Positions 1 to 7,985 of a DNA stretch of 64,000 bases are shown here, piece after piece. The position numbers and the translations under genes are program-made. Within the stretch, counting starts at the first letter, position 1; the number at the start of each line of letters is the position of its first letter. Under the pieces are notes generated by a model that was not told where the DNA came from, searched no databases, and was given only the letters and a program-made list of their open reading frames with translations. Source of the DNA: Lichenicoccus sp964246745 (GTDB taxonomy: Bacteria > Pseudomonadota > Alphaproteobacteria > Acetobacterales > Acetobacteraceae); contig CAXTRK010000003.1 in the NCBI GenBank assembly GCA_964246745.1, forward strand, positions 62,001-126,000. Reading direction: 5' to 3'.

Positions 1-420
1 GAGGATAGCGCGGAGGCGGCGATCGCCGCCATCGGCGAGGAGCTTGCTGTCTTCGACGACTGGATGGATCGCTATCACTACATCATCGAGTTGGGCCGCA
101 AGCTGCCGCCGTTCCCACATGAGTGGGCTGATGACGCGCATCGCGTGCCAGGCTGCCAAAGCCAGGTCTGGCTGGAATCCAGCCTGAGCGGCGGCCGGCT
201 CTGGCTTGCCGGAGCTTCCGACGCGGCCATCGTTTCAGGACTCGTGGCACTGCTGCTGCGTGTCTATTCCGGGCGCACGCCAGCCGAGGTGCTGCGGACC
301 GAGCCGCGTTTCCTGCAGGAGTTGGGCTTGCTGGAGGCGCTGTCGAGCAACCGCGGCAACGGCATCGCCTCGATGGCGCGCGCGGTGCAGCAGGCGGCAA
401 GCGAGGCGGCGTCACCCTGA
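1..420 (+). CDS. sufE: SufE family cysteine desulfurase activator (5' end outside window)
   Basis: SufE accepts persulfide sulfur from the cysteine desulfurase SufS and passes it to the SufBCD Fe-S scaffold in the cytoplasm. The reading frame is open from the first base and the 139 residues present are already close to the usual SufE length (about 140), so only a few codons are likely missing. The sequence carries the family hallmark RVPGCQSQVW, with the sulfur-accepting Cys encoded at 154-156. The in-frame ATG at 64 would remove the N-terminal helix seen upstream (IAAIGEELAVFDDW), which matches SufE, so a start outside the window is preferred. No other suf gene is visible here. Confidence 0.88.
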   Translation, partial: EDSAEAAIAAIGEELAVFDDWMDRYHYIIELGRKLPPFPHEWADDAHRVPGCQSQVWLESSLSGGRLWLAGASDAAIVSGLVALLLRVYSGRTPAEVLRTEPRFLQELGLLEALSSNRGNGIASMARAVQQAASEAASP

Positions 421-499
421 AACTTGCGGCGGTCCGGGCAGCGCCGGCATTCGTTTCATGCTAGCGTTATCGCCGCCGCTTGTGGAGCCGACTGCCGCC

Positions 500-1438
500 A
501 TGGTCGATTGGAACCTGCCGCCGCCGCTTATCCATCGTGTCCGTATGCCGTCGCGGCCTTCCTGGTTCTGGCTCAAGGTGGCCGGAGCAGTCGTGCTGGC
601 GGCGGCGCTGCTGGCCTCGGCGCCCTATTTCACCGTGGCGCAGGGTGAACGCACGGTGGTTACCGACTGGGGCAAGGTCAGCTACCTTGCGGAGCCTGGT
701 TTTCACCTGCGCATCCCGATCGTGCAGGCCATGGTGCCGATGCCGGTCACCATCCGTTCGATCCAGCTCGATCAGCTCAATACCTACACGATCGACAGCC
801 AGGAACTCGAAGCGACGATCGTGCTCCAGTATCGCATCCCGGTGAACCGTGTGCTCGACGTCTATTCCAACGTGGGAGCCGACTACGCCGAGCGTCTGCG
901 TTCCATGGCGATCGACCGGTTCAAGACGGTGATCGGCACGGTGAACGCGATCGATCTCGCAAGCGAGCGCGGCCGTGTCGCCAAGCAGGTGCTGGCCAGC
1001 ATACGGGACGCCGCCGCGCGTCTCTATGACGGCGTCGAGATCACCGATTTCCAGTTCATCAACTTCAACTGGAACGATGCCTACCGCACGGCGATCTCCA
1101 ACGCCTCGGTCGCCAAGGCGCGTGTCGATCAGCAGGAGCAGGAGAAGCGCCAGGCGCAAGTCTCCGCCGAGCAGGCGGTGGTGGTGGCCACGGGACGCGC
1201 CAATGCGCAGATCGCGACCGCCGAGGGCGACGCCAAATCCCGACGCATCCGCGCCGACGCCGATGCCTATGCGGTGCAGATTGCCGGCCAAGCCTCGGCA
1301 AGCGCGCTGCGCGCGCAGAACGCCGCGTTGAACAACAATCCCAACCTGGTCGCCATGCAGTGGGCGCAACGCTGGAACGGCCGTTTGCCGACCAGCATGT
1401 TCGGAGCCAGCCCGGTGCCGTTGATGATCGGGAAATAG
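500..1438 (+). CDS. SPFH/prohibitin-like membrane protein
   Basis: This is an inner-membrane SPFH (band 7/stomatin-prohibitin) protein of about 312 residues. One N-terminal membrane segment (about residues 22-44) is followed by the SPFH domain, with motifs such as GLHLRIP-type FHLRIPIVQ and LASERGRVAKQV. A long Ala/Gln/Arg-rich helical coiled-coil region follows, with the prohibitin-like AEGDAKSRRIRADADA stretch. Such proteins form membrane scaffolds and modulate FtsH-type proteases; a specific role here is unknown. The start at 500 was chosen because it begins just before the membrane segment; in-frame ATGs at 458 and 545 are alternatives. It lies 232 bp upstream of a quinol oxidase operon. 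Confidence 0.8.
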   Translation: MVDWNLPPPLIHRVRMPSRPSWFWLKVAGAVVLAAALLASAPYFTVAQGERTVVTDWGKVSYLAEPGFHLRIPIVQAMVPMPVTIRSIQLDQLNTYTIDSQELEATIVLQYRIPVNRVLDVYSNVGADYAERLRSMAIDRFKTVIGTVNAIDLASERGRVAKQVLASIRDAAARLYDGVEITDFQFINFNWNDAYRTAISNASVAKARVDQQEQEKRQAQVSAEQAVVVATGRANAQIATAEGDAKSRRIRADADAYAVQIAGQASASALRAQNAALNNNPNLVAMQWAQRWNGRLPTSMFGASPVPLMIGK

Positions 1439-1670
1439 TTCCCGCGCCTCAAAAAACTTGACCTGGCGGCCGCTGCCGTGCAGGAAAACCTTGGGATGTC
1501 GATGATCACGCACGCACGCCGCAGATGGCTTTTCGCCGCCGTGCCTCTCCTGATTGATCGTCACGTCACCTGCTGGCTTCAAGACCGCTCGAGGCTCTCC
1601 GCACGATGCTGAGAGCGCTTATGTGCACGGTGTGGGCTTGCGCGGTCCGGTGCGTGATCGAGGATGAGGG
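1439..1670. other. Intergenic leader upstream of cyoABCD
   Basis: This 232-bp gap lacks a credible ORF. It should hold the promoter of the first bo3 oxidase operon, but I see no convincing sigma70 hexamer pair. A good ribosome binding site (GAGG followed by GAGGG) directly precedes the cyoA ATG. Confidence 0.4.
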
Positions 1671-2546
1671 ATGAGAGTGCGTGCGTCGCTGGGTTCTGGC
1701 CTGCTGTTGCTTGGCTGCTGCCTGTTGCTTGGCGGCTGCCAGCTCGGGATTCTTGACCCCGCCGGCAGCATCGGCGTTGCCGAAAAGAACCTGATCATCG
1801 TCTCGACGCTGATCATGCTGGTCGTGGTGATCCCGGTGATCGTGCTGACGCTGGTGTTCGCCTGGCGCTACCGCGCGACCAACGAGGCTGCCACCTATGC
1901 CCCGACCTGGTCGCACTCGACCAGGCTCGAAGCGGTGATCTGGGGCGTGCCCTGCCTGATCATCCTGTTTCTCGGCATCCTGACCTGGACCACGACGCAC
2001 ACACTCGATCCTTACAAGCCGCTGGCGTCGAAGACCAAGCCGATCGTGATCCAGGTGGTGGCACTCGATTGGAAATGGCTGTTCATCTATCCGCAGCTTG
2101 GCATCGCGACCGTCAATCAGATCGATTTTCCGGTCGGAACGCCGGTGGATTTCCGGATCACCTCCGACACGGTGATGAATTCATTCTTCATCCCGCGTCT
2201 TGGCAGCCAGATCTTCGCAATGGCCGGCATGCGCACCCAGGTGCATCTGATCGCCGACGAGCCGGGCACCTATGAGGGGCTGTCCGCCAACTTCAGCGGC
2301 CGCGGCTTCTCGGACATGCGTTTCCAGGCGATCGCCAGTTCGGAGGCGAATTTCCAGGCCTGGGTGCGGAAGGCGCGCGATGCGAACACGCCGTTGACGC
2401 AGGCCAGCTATGCGAAGCTTGAGGCGCCGAGTGAGAAGAACTCAGTGGAACTCTTCTCTCACGTCAAGCCCGGCCTATTTAGCGACATCATCGCCAAGTA
2501 CATGGGCAAGGCGAAGCAGTTCCGTTCCAGCATGAAGGAAGGTTAG
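1671..2546 (+). CDS. cyoA: Cytochrome bo3 ubiquinol oxidase subunit II
   Basis: This is subunit II of the proton-pumping cytochrome bo3 quinol oxidase, 291 residues. The N-terminus is a lipoprotein signal with the lipobox LLGGC (Cys23), as in E. coli CyoA. Two membrane helices follow (about 40-64 and 86-106), then a periplasmic cupredoxin-fold domain (DWKWLFIYP, FFIPRLGSQI, MRTQVHL). The sequence keeps the quinol-oxidase pattern rather than the CuA ligand set of cytochrome c oxidases. It is the first gene of cyoABCD, 4 bp before cyoB, and has a clear Shine-Dalgarno sequence. It is closer to E. coli CyoA than the second copy near 47 kb. Confidence 0.95.
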   Translation: MRVRASLGSGLLLLGCCLLLGGCQLGILDPAGSIGVAEKNLIIVSTLIMLVVVIPVIVLTLVFAWRYRATNEAATYAPTWSHSTRLEAVIWGVPCLIILFLGILTWTTTHTLDPYKPLASKTKPIVIQVVALDWKWLFIYPQLGIATVNQIDFPVGTPVDFRITSDTVMNSFFIPRLGSQIFAMAGMRTQVHLIADEPGTYEGLSANFSGRGFSDMRFQAIASSEANFQAWVRKARDANTPLTQASYAKLEAPSEKNSVELFSHVKPGLFSDIIAKYMGKAKQFRSSMKEG

Positions 2547-2550
2547 GTCG

Positions 2551-4563
2551 ATGCTCGGCAAGCTGACATGGGCGGCCATCCCGTTCGACAATCCGATCGA
2601 GCTCGGCGCCGTGGTGTTCATGGGTGTCGTCGTGGCCCTCGTGGCGGGCGCGGTGACCTGGTTCCGCCAGTGGGGCTATATCTGGCGCGAGTGGATCACC
2701 TCGGTCGATCACAAGCGCATCGGCGTGATGTATATCGTGCTGGCGTTGGTCATGCTGCTCCGCGGCTTCACCGACGCGATCATGATGCGCAGCCAGTTGG
2801 CGCTCGCGCATGGCGGCCACGCCGGCTACCTGCCGCCCGAGCACTATAACCAGATCTTCAGCGCCCATGGCGTGATCATGATCTTCTTCATGGCCATGCC
2901 GTTCATGATCGGCCTGATGAACATCGCGGTGCCGCTGCAAATCGGCGCCCGCGACGTGGCCTTCCCGTTCATGAACTCGATCAGCTTCTGGCTGACTGCG
3001 GTGAGCGTGGGCTTGGTCAATCTGTCTCTGGCCATCGGCGAGTTTGCCAAGACCGGCTGGCTGGCTTATCCGCCACTCTCCGAGCTGCAGTACAGCCCCG
3101 GCGTCGGCGTCGACTATTATATCTGGAGCTTGCAGATCTCCGGTATCGGCACCCTGCTTACCGGCATCAACTTCTTCGTCACCATCCTCAAGATGCGTTG
3201 CCCCGGCATGAACTACATGAAGATGCCGGTGTTCGTCTGGACCGCGCTCTGCACCAACGTGCTGATCATGGCGGCCTTCCCGATCCTGACGGTGACGCTC
3301 GCCCTGCTCACGCTCGACCGATATCTGGGAATGCATTTCTTTACCAACGATCTCGGCGGCAACCAGATGATGTACATCAATCTCATCTGGGCCTGGGGAC
3401 ATCCGGAGGTCTATATCCTGATCCTGCCGGCGTTCGGCGTGTTCTCCGAAGTCGTGCCAACCTTCTCCCGCAAGCCGCTGTTCGGCTACACTTCGATGGT
3501 CTGGGCGACGATCTCCATCACCTTTCTCTCCTTCGTGGTCTGGCTGCACCATTTCTTCACCATGGGCGCCGGCGCCGACGTGAACGCCTTCTTCGGCATC
3601 ACCACGATGATCATTGCCATCCCCACCGGGGTGAAGATCTTCAACTGGCTGTTCACGATGTATCGGGGGCGTGTCCAATACGCCTCGCCGATGCTGTGGA
3701 CGATCGGCTTCATGGTGACGTTTACCATCGGCGGCATGACCGGAGTGATGCTGGCGGTGCCGGGTGCCGACTACGTGCTGCACAACAGCCTGTTCCTGAT
3801 CGCCCACTTCCACAACGTGATCATCGGCGGCGTGCTGTTCGGCTATCTCGCCGGCTTCACCTACTGGTTCCCCAAGGCGTTCGGCTTCAAGCTGAACGAG
3901 ACCTGGGGCAAGCGCGCCTTCTGGTTCTGGATCACCGGCTTCTACATCGCTTTCATGCCGCTCTATGTGCTCGGCTTCATGGGCATGACGCGACGCATGA
4001 ACCATTACGACAATCCCGCCTGGACGCCCTGGCTGGAGATCGCCTTCGTCGGCTCGGTCCTGGTGATGATCGGCATCGGCTGCCAGCTCGCCCAGATCTA
4101 TGTCAGCATACGCGACCGCAAGCAGAACCTGGATATCACCGGCGACCCTTGGATGGGGCGCACGCTGGAGTGGTCGGTGGCCTCGCCGCCGCCGTTCTAT
4201 AACTTCGCGGTGACACCTGTGGCGCACGAGCTTGACGCCTTCGAGGATCTGAAGGCGCGCGGTCTGGTGCACACCGCGATGCACGAATACGAAGACATCC
4301 ATATGCCGCGCAACACGCCGGCGGGGTTGTTCATCAGCGTCTGCGCCGCGGTGATGGGTTTCGCGCTGATCTGGCACATCTGGTGGCTTGCCGGCTTCAG
4401 CGTTCTCGGCGGGATCGCCGTGCTCATCTGGCGCACCTGCGACGACGACATCGACTACTGGGTCCCTGCCTCGGAAGTGGCCCGGATTGAAGAGGAGCAT
4501 GAACACCGTGTTGCCGCGATCGACAAGGTCGCCGCCACGCACGGGATCCATCATGCCGCATGA
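2551..4563 (+). CDS. cyoB: Cytochrome bo3 ubiquinol oxidase subunit I
   Basis: This is the catalytic subunit, which oxidises ubiquinol, reduces O2 to water and pumps protons; 670 residues and about 15 membrane helices. The heme b, heme o3 and CuB ligands are visible: AHGVIM, WGHPEVY (which also supplies the D-channel Glu), WLHHFF and HFHN. The quinone-site residues are present in LLRGFTDAIMM and HYNQIF, equivalent to E. coli Arg71, Asp75, His98 and Gln101. TGVKIFNW carries the K-channel region. The gene overlaps cyoC by 11 bp, which implies translational coupling. Confidence 0.97.
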   Translation: MLGKLTWAAIPFDNPIELGAVVFMGVVVALVAGAVTWFRQWGYIWREWITSVDHKRIGVMYIVLALVMLLRGFTDAIMMRSQLALAHGGHAGYLPPEHYNQIFSAHGVIMIFFMAMPFMIGLMNIAVPLQIGARDVAFPFMNSISFWLTAVSVGLVNLSLAIGEFAKTGWLAYPPLSELQYSPGVGVDYYIWSLQISGIGTLLTGINFFVTILKMRCPGMNYMKMPVFVWTALCTNVLIMAAFPILTVTLALLTLDRYLGMHFFTNDLGGNQMMYINLIWAWGHPEVYILILPAFGVFSEVVPTFSRKPLFGYTSMVWATISITFLSFVVWLHHFFTMGAGADVNAFFGITTMIIAIPTGVKIFNWLFTMYRGRVQYASPMLWTIGFMVTFTIGGMTGVMLAVPGADYVLHNSLFLIAHFHNVIIGGVLFGYLAGFTYWFPKAFGFKLNETWGKRAFWFWITGFYIAFMPLYVLGFMGMTRRMNHYDNPAWTPWLEIAFVGSVLVMIGIGCQLAQIYVSIRDRKQNLDITGDPWMGRTLEWSVASPPPFYNFAVTPVAHELDAFEDLKARGLVHTAMHEYEDIHMPRNTPAGLFISVCAAVMGFALIWHIWWLAGFSVLGGIAVLIWRTCDDDIDYWVPASEVARIEEEHEHRVAAIDKVAATHGIHHAA

Positions 4564-5164
4564 GACTCTGGCGGCGCAGCCGCATCACGGAGAGCATCAC
4601 GGACCAGGGCCGAACACGGTGTTCGGCTTCTGGATGTACCTGATGACCGACTGTGTGCTGTTCGCGACGCTGTTTGCGGCCTTTGCGGTGGGACGGCATC
4701 AATACGCAGGCGGTCCCACGGGCCAGGACATCTTCAGCCTGCGCTATGTCGCGGTCGAGACGTTCCTGCTGCTCGTCAGTAGCTGCACTTACGGCTTTGC
4801 CATGCTTGCGGTTTTCAAGCACAGCCGGAGCCAGGTGCTGGCCTGGCTTGCTGTCACCTTCGTGCTCGGCGCCGGCTTCATCGGCATGGAAATCAATGAG
4901 TTCGCGCATCTGGTCGCCGAAGGCCATGGACCGGACCGCAGCGCCTTTCTCTCGTCGTTCTTCACCCTGGTCGGCACGCACGGCTTCCATGTCACGTGCG
5001 GATTGATCTGGATGGCGACCTTGATGACCCAGCTCGTCATCAAGAAGCCCAGTCTCGACGGAGTCTATATGAACCGGCTGATGTGCCTCAGCCTGTTCTG
5101 GCATTTCCTCGACATCGTCTGGATCTGCGTGTTCTCGTTCGTCTATCTGATGGGAGTGGTGTAA
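4553..5164 (+). CDS. cyoC: Cytochrome bo3 ubiquinol oxidase subunit III
   Basis: This is subunit III (heme-copper oxidase subunit III family), 203 residues and five membrane helices. It starts inside the end of cyoB with a His-rich N-terminus (HHGEHHG). Family features include FGFWMYLMTDCVLFATLFAAFAV, GAGFIGMEINEF and GTHGFHVTCGLIW. Upstream in-frame codons belong to the cyoB overlap and do not resemble CyoC, so the ATG at 4553 is chosen. Its stop overlaps the cyoD start (TAATG). Confidence 0.95.
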   Translation: MPHETLAAQPHHGEHHGPGPNTVFGFWMYLMTDCVLFATLFAAFAVGRHQYAGGPTGQDIFSLRYVAVETFLLLVSSCTYGFAMLAVFKHSRSQVLAWLAVTFVLGAGFIGMEINEFAHLVAEGHGPDRSAFLSSFFTLVGTHGFHVTCGLIWMATLMTQLVIKKPSLDGVYMNRLMCLSLFWHFLDIVWICVFSFVYLMGVV

Positions 5165-5532
5165 TGGCGGTTTCCCACGGCGACGATCATGGACGCACTC
5201 TCGCCGGCGGCAGTCATGGCAGCACCTCCACCTACCTGATCGGCTTTGTTCTCTCCGTCATCCTGACCGCCGCCGCGTTCGCGCTGCTGATGGTCCCGAA
5301 CTCCATACCGCATAATGCCGTGTTCCTGTCGGTCGCGGCATTGGCGGCGGTCCAGGTGTTCGTGCACCTGGTCTGCTTTCTGCACATGAACACCGACTCC
5401 GAGCAGCGCTGGAACGTCACCGCCTTCGCCTTCGCCATTCTTGTGCTGGCAATCCTGATCACCGGCTCGCTCTGGATCATGCATAATACCAGTACGCACA
5501 TGATCAATAACGGCGCCATGCCGCCGATGTAG
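5164..5532 (+). CDS. cyoD: Cytochrome bo3 ubiquinol oxidase subunit IV
   Basis: This is small subunit IV of the bo3 complex, 122 residues, with three membrane helices (from YLIGFVLSVILT, FLSVAALAAVQVFVHLVCFLHM and ILVLAILITGSLWIM). It assists CuB-site assembly and stability of the complex. The start codon shares one base with the cyoC stop (TAATG). It is the last gene of this operon; no heme o synthase (cyoE) follows, so that function must be encoded elsewhere. Confidence 0.93.
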   Translation: MAVSHGDDHGRTLAGGSHGSTSTYLIGFVLSVILTAAAFALLMVPNSIPHNAVFLSVAALAAVQVFVHLVCFLHMNTDSEQRWNVTAFAFAILVLAILITGSLWIMHNTSTHMINNGAMPPM

Positions 5533-5789
5533 GGTGGGAGCCGCTGGCGCAGGGTCTCGCCGCCGCCCGCGGAACGTCTCTCCGGTCTACAACACGGAGG
5601 CGCTCGCCATCGAGGAGCGGCATTGAAGCAGGCGCCGTATTCGAACGCAACGGCGCCATCATCCGGAACGATGGAGGCGGCGCGCCAGTCTGGCATCCCC
5701 CGTCAGTCACCGTATATCCGCGCCACTTGATATGATCCTTGTTTCACGCAAGCAGTGGAAGCCTCAAAGCAGGCTCGAAGGGCAAATGG
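5533..5789. other. Intergenic region between cyoD and the brnTA module
   Basis: This 257-bp stretch lies between the converging cyo operon and brnA. I find no credible ORF. A weak inverted repeat (AGCCT/AGGCT near 5760-5780) could be part of a shared terminator but has no T-run. Confidence 0.3.
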
Positions 5790-6080
5790 TCAGAACTGGC
5801 CTTTTGCCAACGCCTCGCGTAGCACGTGCTCGACGCGGGCATTGTAGCCGGGACCGGTGGCGCGAATGCCCTTCACCACGTCGGCGGCCAACCGGAAGCC
5901 GATATGCAGCTTCGGCTGTTCGGCCTTCGGCCGGCCGCCCTTGTTCTTCCGCTCCTTTTCCCAGGCCGCGTAGAACCCAGGAAAGCCTTCCTTGAAGGGC
6001 CGGGCGCGAGCAAATTCCTCGTCGTTCCACTCCGGGTTTTCGTCAAAATCCGCTGGCGGCGGCTCATGCGGTTTCGTCAT
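5790..6080 (-). CDS. brnA: BrnA-family antitoxin
   Basis: This is the antitoxin of a BrnT/BrnA type II toxin-antitoxin pair, 96 residues. The N-terminal half is acidic and Pro-rich (NPEWNDEEFARARPF) and should wrap the toxin. The C-terminal part (KLHIGFRLAADVVKGI...VLREALAKG) is a ribbon-helix-helix DNA-binding domain. BrnA dimers repress their own operon together with BrnT. The start at 6080 has a strong ribosome binding site (AGGAAC) and overlaps the end of brnT by 17 bp. The larger open frame upstream of this ATG is only the shadow of brnT. Confidence 0.85.
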   Translation of the reverse strand: MTKPHEPPPADFDENPEWNDEEFARARPFKEGFPGFYAAWEKERKNKGGRPKAEQPKLHIGFRLAADVVKGIRATGPGYNARVEHVLREALAKGQF

Positions 6081-6333
6081 AGCGGTTCCTTTCTCTGGCA
6101 TTGGCCTTTCGCAGCGAGATCGCCCGCAACACGGCGCCGCGCATGGTGAACACCAGCATGTGCAGCCCCCCGTCGATAAATCCGAGGGCCTGTATCCGGT
6201 CCTCGCCATAAACGTGGCGTCGATCCGGCCGATAGAGCGCAGTGTCGAACTCCATGCGTTCGGCATCGGCCAGCGAAAGCCCGTGCTTCCTCCGGTTGGC
6301 GGTGTCCTTGTCTGGGTCAAACTCGGTTTTCAT
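6064..6333 (-). CDS. brnT: BrnT-family ribonuclease toxin
   Basis: This is a BrnT (DUF497) toxin of 89 residues, a small RNase that inhibits translation when freed from its antitoxin. The family pattern is clear: FDPDKDTANRRKHGLSL near the N-terminus, then a central RIQALGFIDGG strand and the C-terminal ISLRKANARERNRYD motif, which carries family-conserved Arg and Tyr residues. It precedes and overlaps brnA, the standard order. No Shine-Dalgarno sequence precedes the ATG; an in-frame ATG ten codons upstream also exists. The module sits between two housekeeping operons. Confidence 0.88.
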   Translation of the reverse strand: MKTEFDPDKDTANRRKHGLSLADAERMEFDTALYRPDRRHVYGEDRIQALGFIDGGLHMLVFTMRGAVLRAISLRKANARERNRYDETA

Positions 6334-6337
6334 GATT

Positions 6338-6365
6338 ATTGTAGCAACAAGAACCGAAGGCACAA
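6338..6365 (-). promoter_or_regulatory. Candidate brnTA promoter
   Basis: On the minus strand TTGTGC (6360-6365) and TACAAT (6338-6343) are separated by 16 bp, a plausible sigma70 promoter. The -10 lies only 4 bp from the brnT ATG, so the transcript would be leaderless or nearly so, which fits the absence of a ribosome binding site. Confidence 0.4.
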
Positions 6366-6384
6366 GGTTTTTGTGGCTACGGAT

Positions 6385-6403
6385 TCGCGCTTTTTAATCG
6401 CGA
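6385..6403. promoter_or_regulatory. Inverted repeat upstream of brnT, possible operator
   Basis: TCGCG and CGCGA arms flank a 9-bp AT-rich centre about 20 bp upstream of the candidate brnTA promoter. BrnA-type antitoxins autorepress by binding palindromes near their promoter, so this is a candidate operator. The arms are short. Confidence 0.25.
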
Positions 6404-6621
6404 GCAATGTTGTGTCCTGAAGTTCAATCCTCGCGCCTCAACCAGCACTGCCGCTCCGCCAGGCTATCTATATAAAGCGGATAAGCGTCCGATAATGATG
6501 TTCCTGGCTATCGTGGGAGCCAGGCGGCTGCGCGAAGAGAAGCGACAGCCCTTCGCGCGACTGGCGCAGACAGGCCGTTTCGAGCGAGCCTTAAACCGGA
6601 ACGCTGATCGCGTCCTTGGCA

Positions 6622-7974
6622 CTAGTCCTCCTCCTCCAGGAAGAACTGGTCGGCTTCCTCGTCGAAGTCGAACAGCTCGGCGTAGCGGCCCCAGCCGATG
6701 ATCGTCTGCAACGTCTCGCGGGCGTAGCCCGGCGACATATGGTCTTCCAGCTCGTCGCGGAATCGTTCGGCGCGGGCACGATGGTTCCAGCGTTCGTCAA
6801 GAACCGAACGGATATCGGCAACGAGCGGGATGTTGGCGAGCAGGCTTTCCCGCAGGATCAGCTTGCGTTGGTCCAGTTCGGCGTTGACGAAGCGCGTGCC
6901 GGTCTCCGTCAGTCGTATGTCGCCCTCCTCCAGTTCGGCGAGGCGCAGCATCTGCATGGTCTCGCCGAGCGGCAGCAGCTCGTCGAGTTCCAGTTGCAGG
7001 GAGGCCGCAAGCAGCGGCAGGTCGGCGCGGCCGCGATAGGGTTCGGCCAGCACCGTCTCCATCAAGCCGGCCAGCAGGTTGAGCGGCAGCATCGGCAACG
7101 CGCGGAACTTCTTGACGGCGGGAGCGGCGCCGCCCTGAGCCACGTCCGGCACGGTCGGCTCCGGAGTGCGTTGCGTCATCAGACCGTAGATGCGGTCGAC
7201 GAACTGTCGGAAGGCAAAGTCGTGGCGTTTCCGCGGATGCGCGAACGGCACGATGAGTTCGTGCGCGACGCGGCCGGGATTGGACGAGAACACCAGGATG
7301 CGGTCGCACATCAGCACCGCTTCCTCGATGTTGTGAGTGACGATCAGCACGGACTTCACCGGAAGGCGCTTCTCCGACCATAGCTCGATCAGATCGGTGC
7401 GCAGGTTCTCCGCGGTCAGCACGTCGAGTGCCGAGAATGGCTCGTCCATCAGCAGCAGGTCGGGATGCACGACCAGGCCGCGGGCGAGGCCGACGCGCTG
7501 CCGCATGCCGCCGGAAAGCTCCTTGGGATAGGCGTTCTCGTAGCCGCCGAGGCCGATCAGGTCGATCGCGTCCTCCGCCAGCTTCTCGCGTTCGGCGCGG
7601 GCAACTCCCTTGGCCTCCAGACCCAGCTCGACATTGCCCTGCACGGTCAGCCACGGGAACAACGCGAAAGACTGGAACACCATGGCGATGCCGCGCGCGG
7701 GTCCGCGCAAGGGCGCGCCGCGCCAACGTACCTCGCCGGAGGTGGGGGCGAGCAGGCCGGAGACGATACGCAGCAGCGTCGACTTGCCTGAGCCGGAGCG
7801 GCCGAGCAGGCCCACGATCTCGCCCGCGTTGAGGGTGAGATCGACATTGTCGAGCACCACCAGATCGGCATGGCTTTCCTTGGTATAGGCCTGCCTGCAG
7901 TTGCGGATGCGCACCAGCTCTTCGGGAGCGGCCGCGTTCGTCGCGTGTGTGTTGATGCCGCGCACCAGATCCAT
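6622..7974 (-). CDS. NitT/TauT-type ABC transporter ATPase with AAA-associated C-terminal domain
   Basis: This is the ATP-binding subunit of a nitrate/sulfonate/bicarbonate-type importer, 450 residues. The N-terminal ABC domain has Walker A GRSGSGKST (58-66), a Q-loop (VFQSFALFPWLT), signature LSGGMRQR (153-160), Walker B LLLMDEPF and the H-loop THN. Residues after about 300 form the AAA-associated C-terminal domain found in a subset of this family (alpha-helical, winged-helix-like, ending in an acidic FDFDEEADQFFLEEED tail). It is 11 bp downstream of the permease gene and certainly co-transcribed. The substrate cannot be read from sequence. Confidence 0.88.
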   Translation of the reverse strand: MDLVRGINTHATNAAAPEELVRIRNCRQAYTKESHADLVVLDNVDLTLNAGEIVGLLGRSGSGKSTLLRIVSGLLAPTSGEVRWRGAPLRGPARGIAMVFQSFALFPWLTVQGNVELGLEAKGVARAEREKLAEDAIDLIGLGGYENAYPKELSGGMRQRVGLARGLVVHPDLLLMDEPFSALDVLTAENLRTDLIELWSEKRLPVKSVLIVTHNIEEAVLMCDRILVFSSNPGRVAHELIVPFAHPRKRHDFAFRQFVDRIYGLMTQRTPEPTVPDVAQGGAAPAVKKFRALPMLPLNLLAGLMETVLAEPYRGRADLPLLAASLQLELDELLPLGETMQMLRLAELEEGDIRLTETGTRFVNAELDQRKLILRESLLANIPLVADIRSVLDERWNHRARAERFRDELEDHMSPGYARETLQTIIGWGRYAELFDFDEEADQFFLEEED

Positions 7975-7985
7975 CGGCAGACCCT

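Noticed and set aside
2488..4554. A 688-codon open frame on the minus strand opposite cyoB.
   Set aside because: It is rich in His, Asp, Glu and Arg with no recognisable domain, and lies exactly antisense to a clear CyoB; it is a high-GC shadow.
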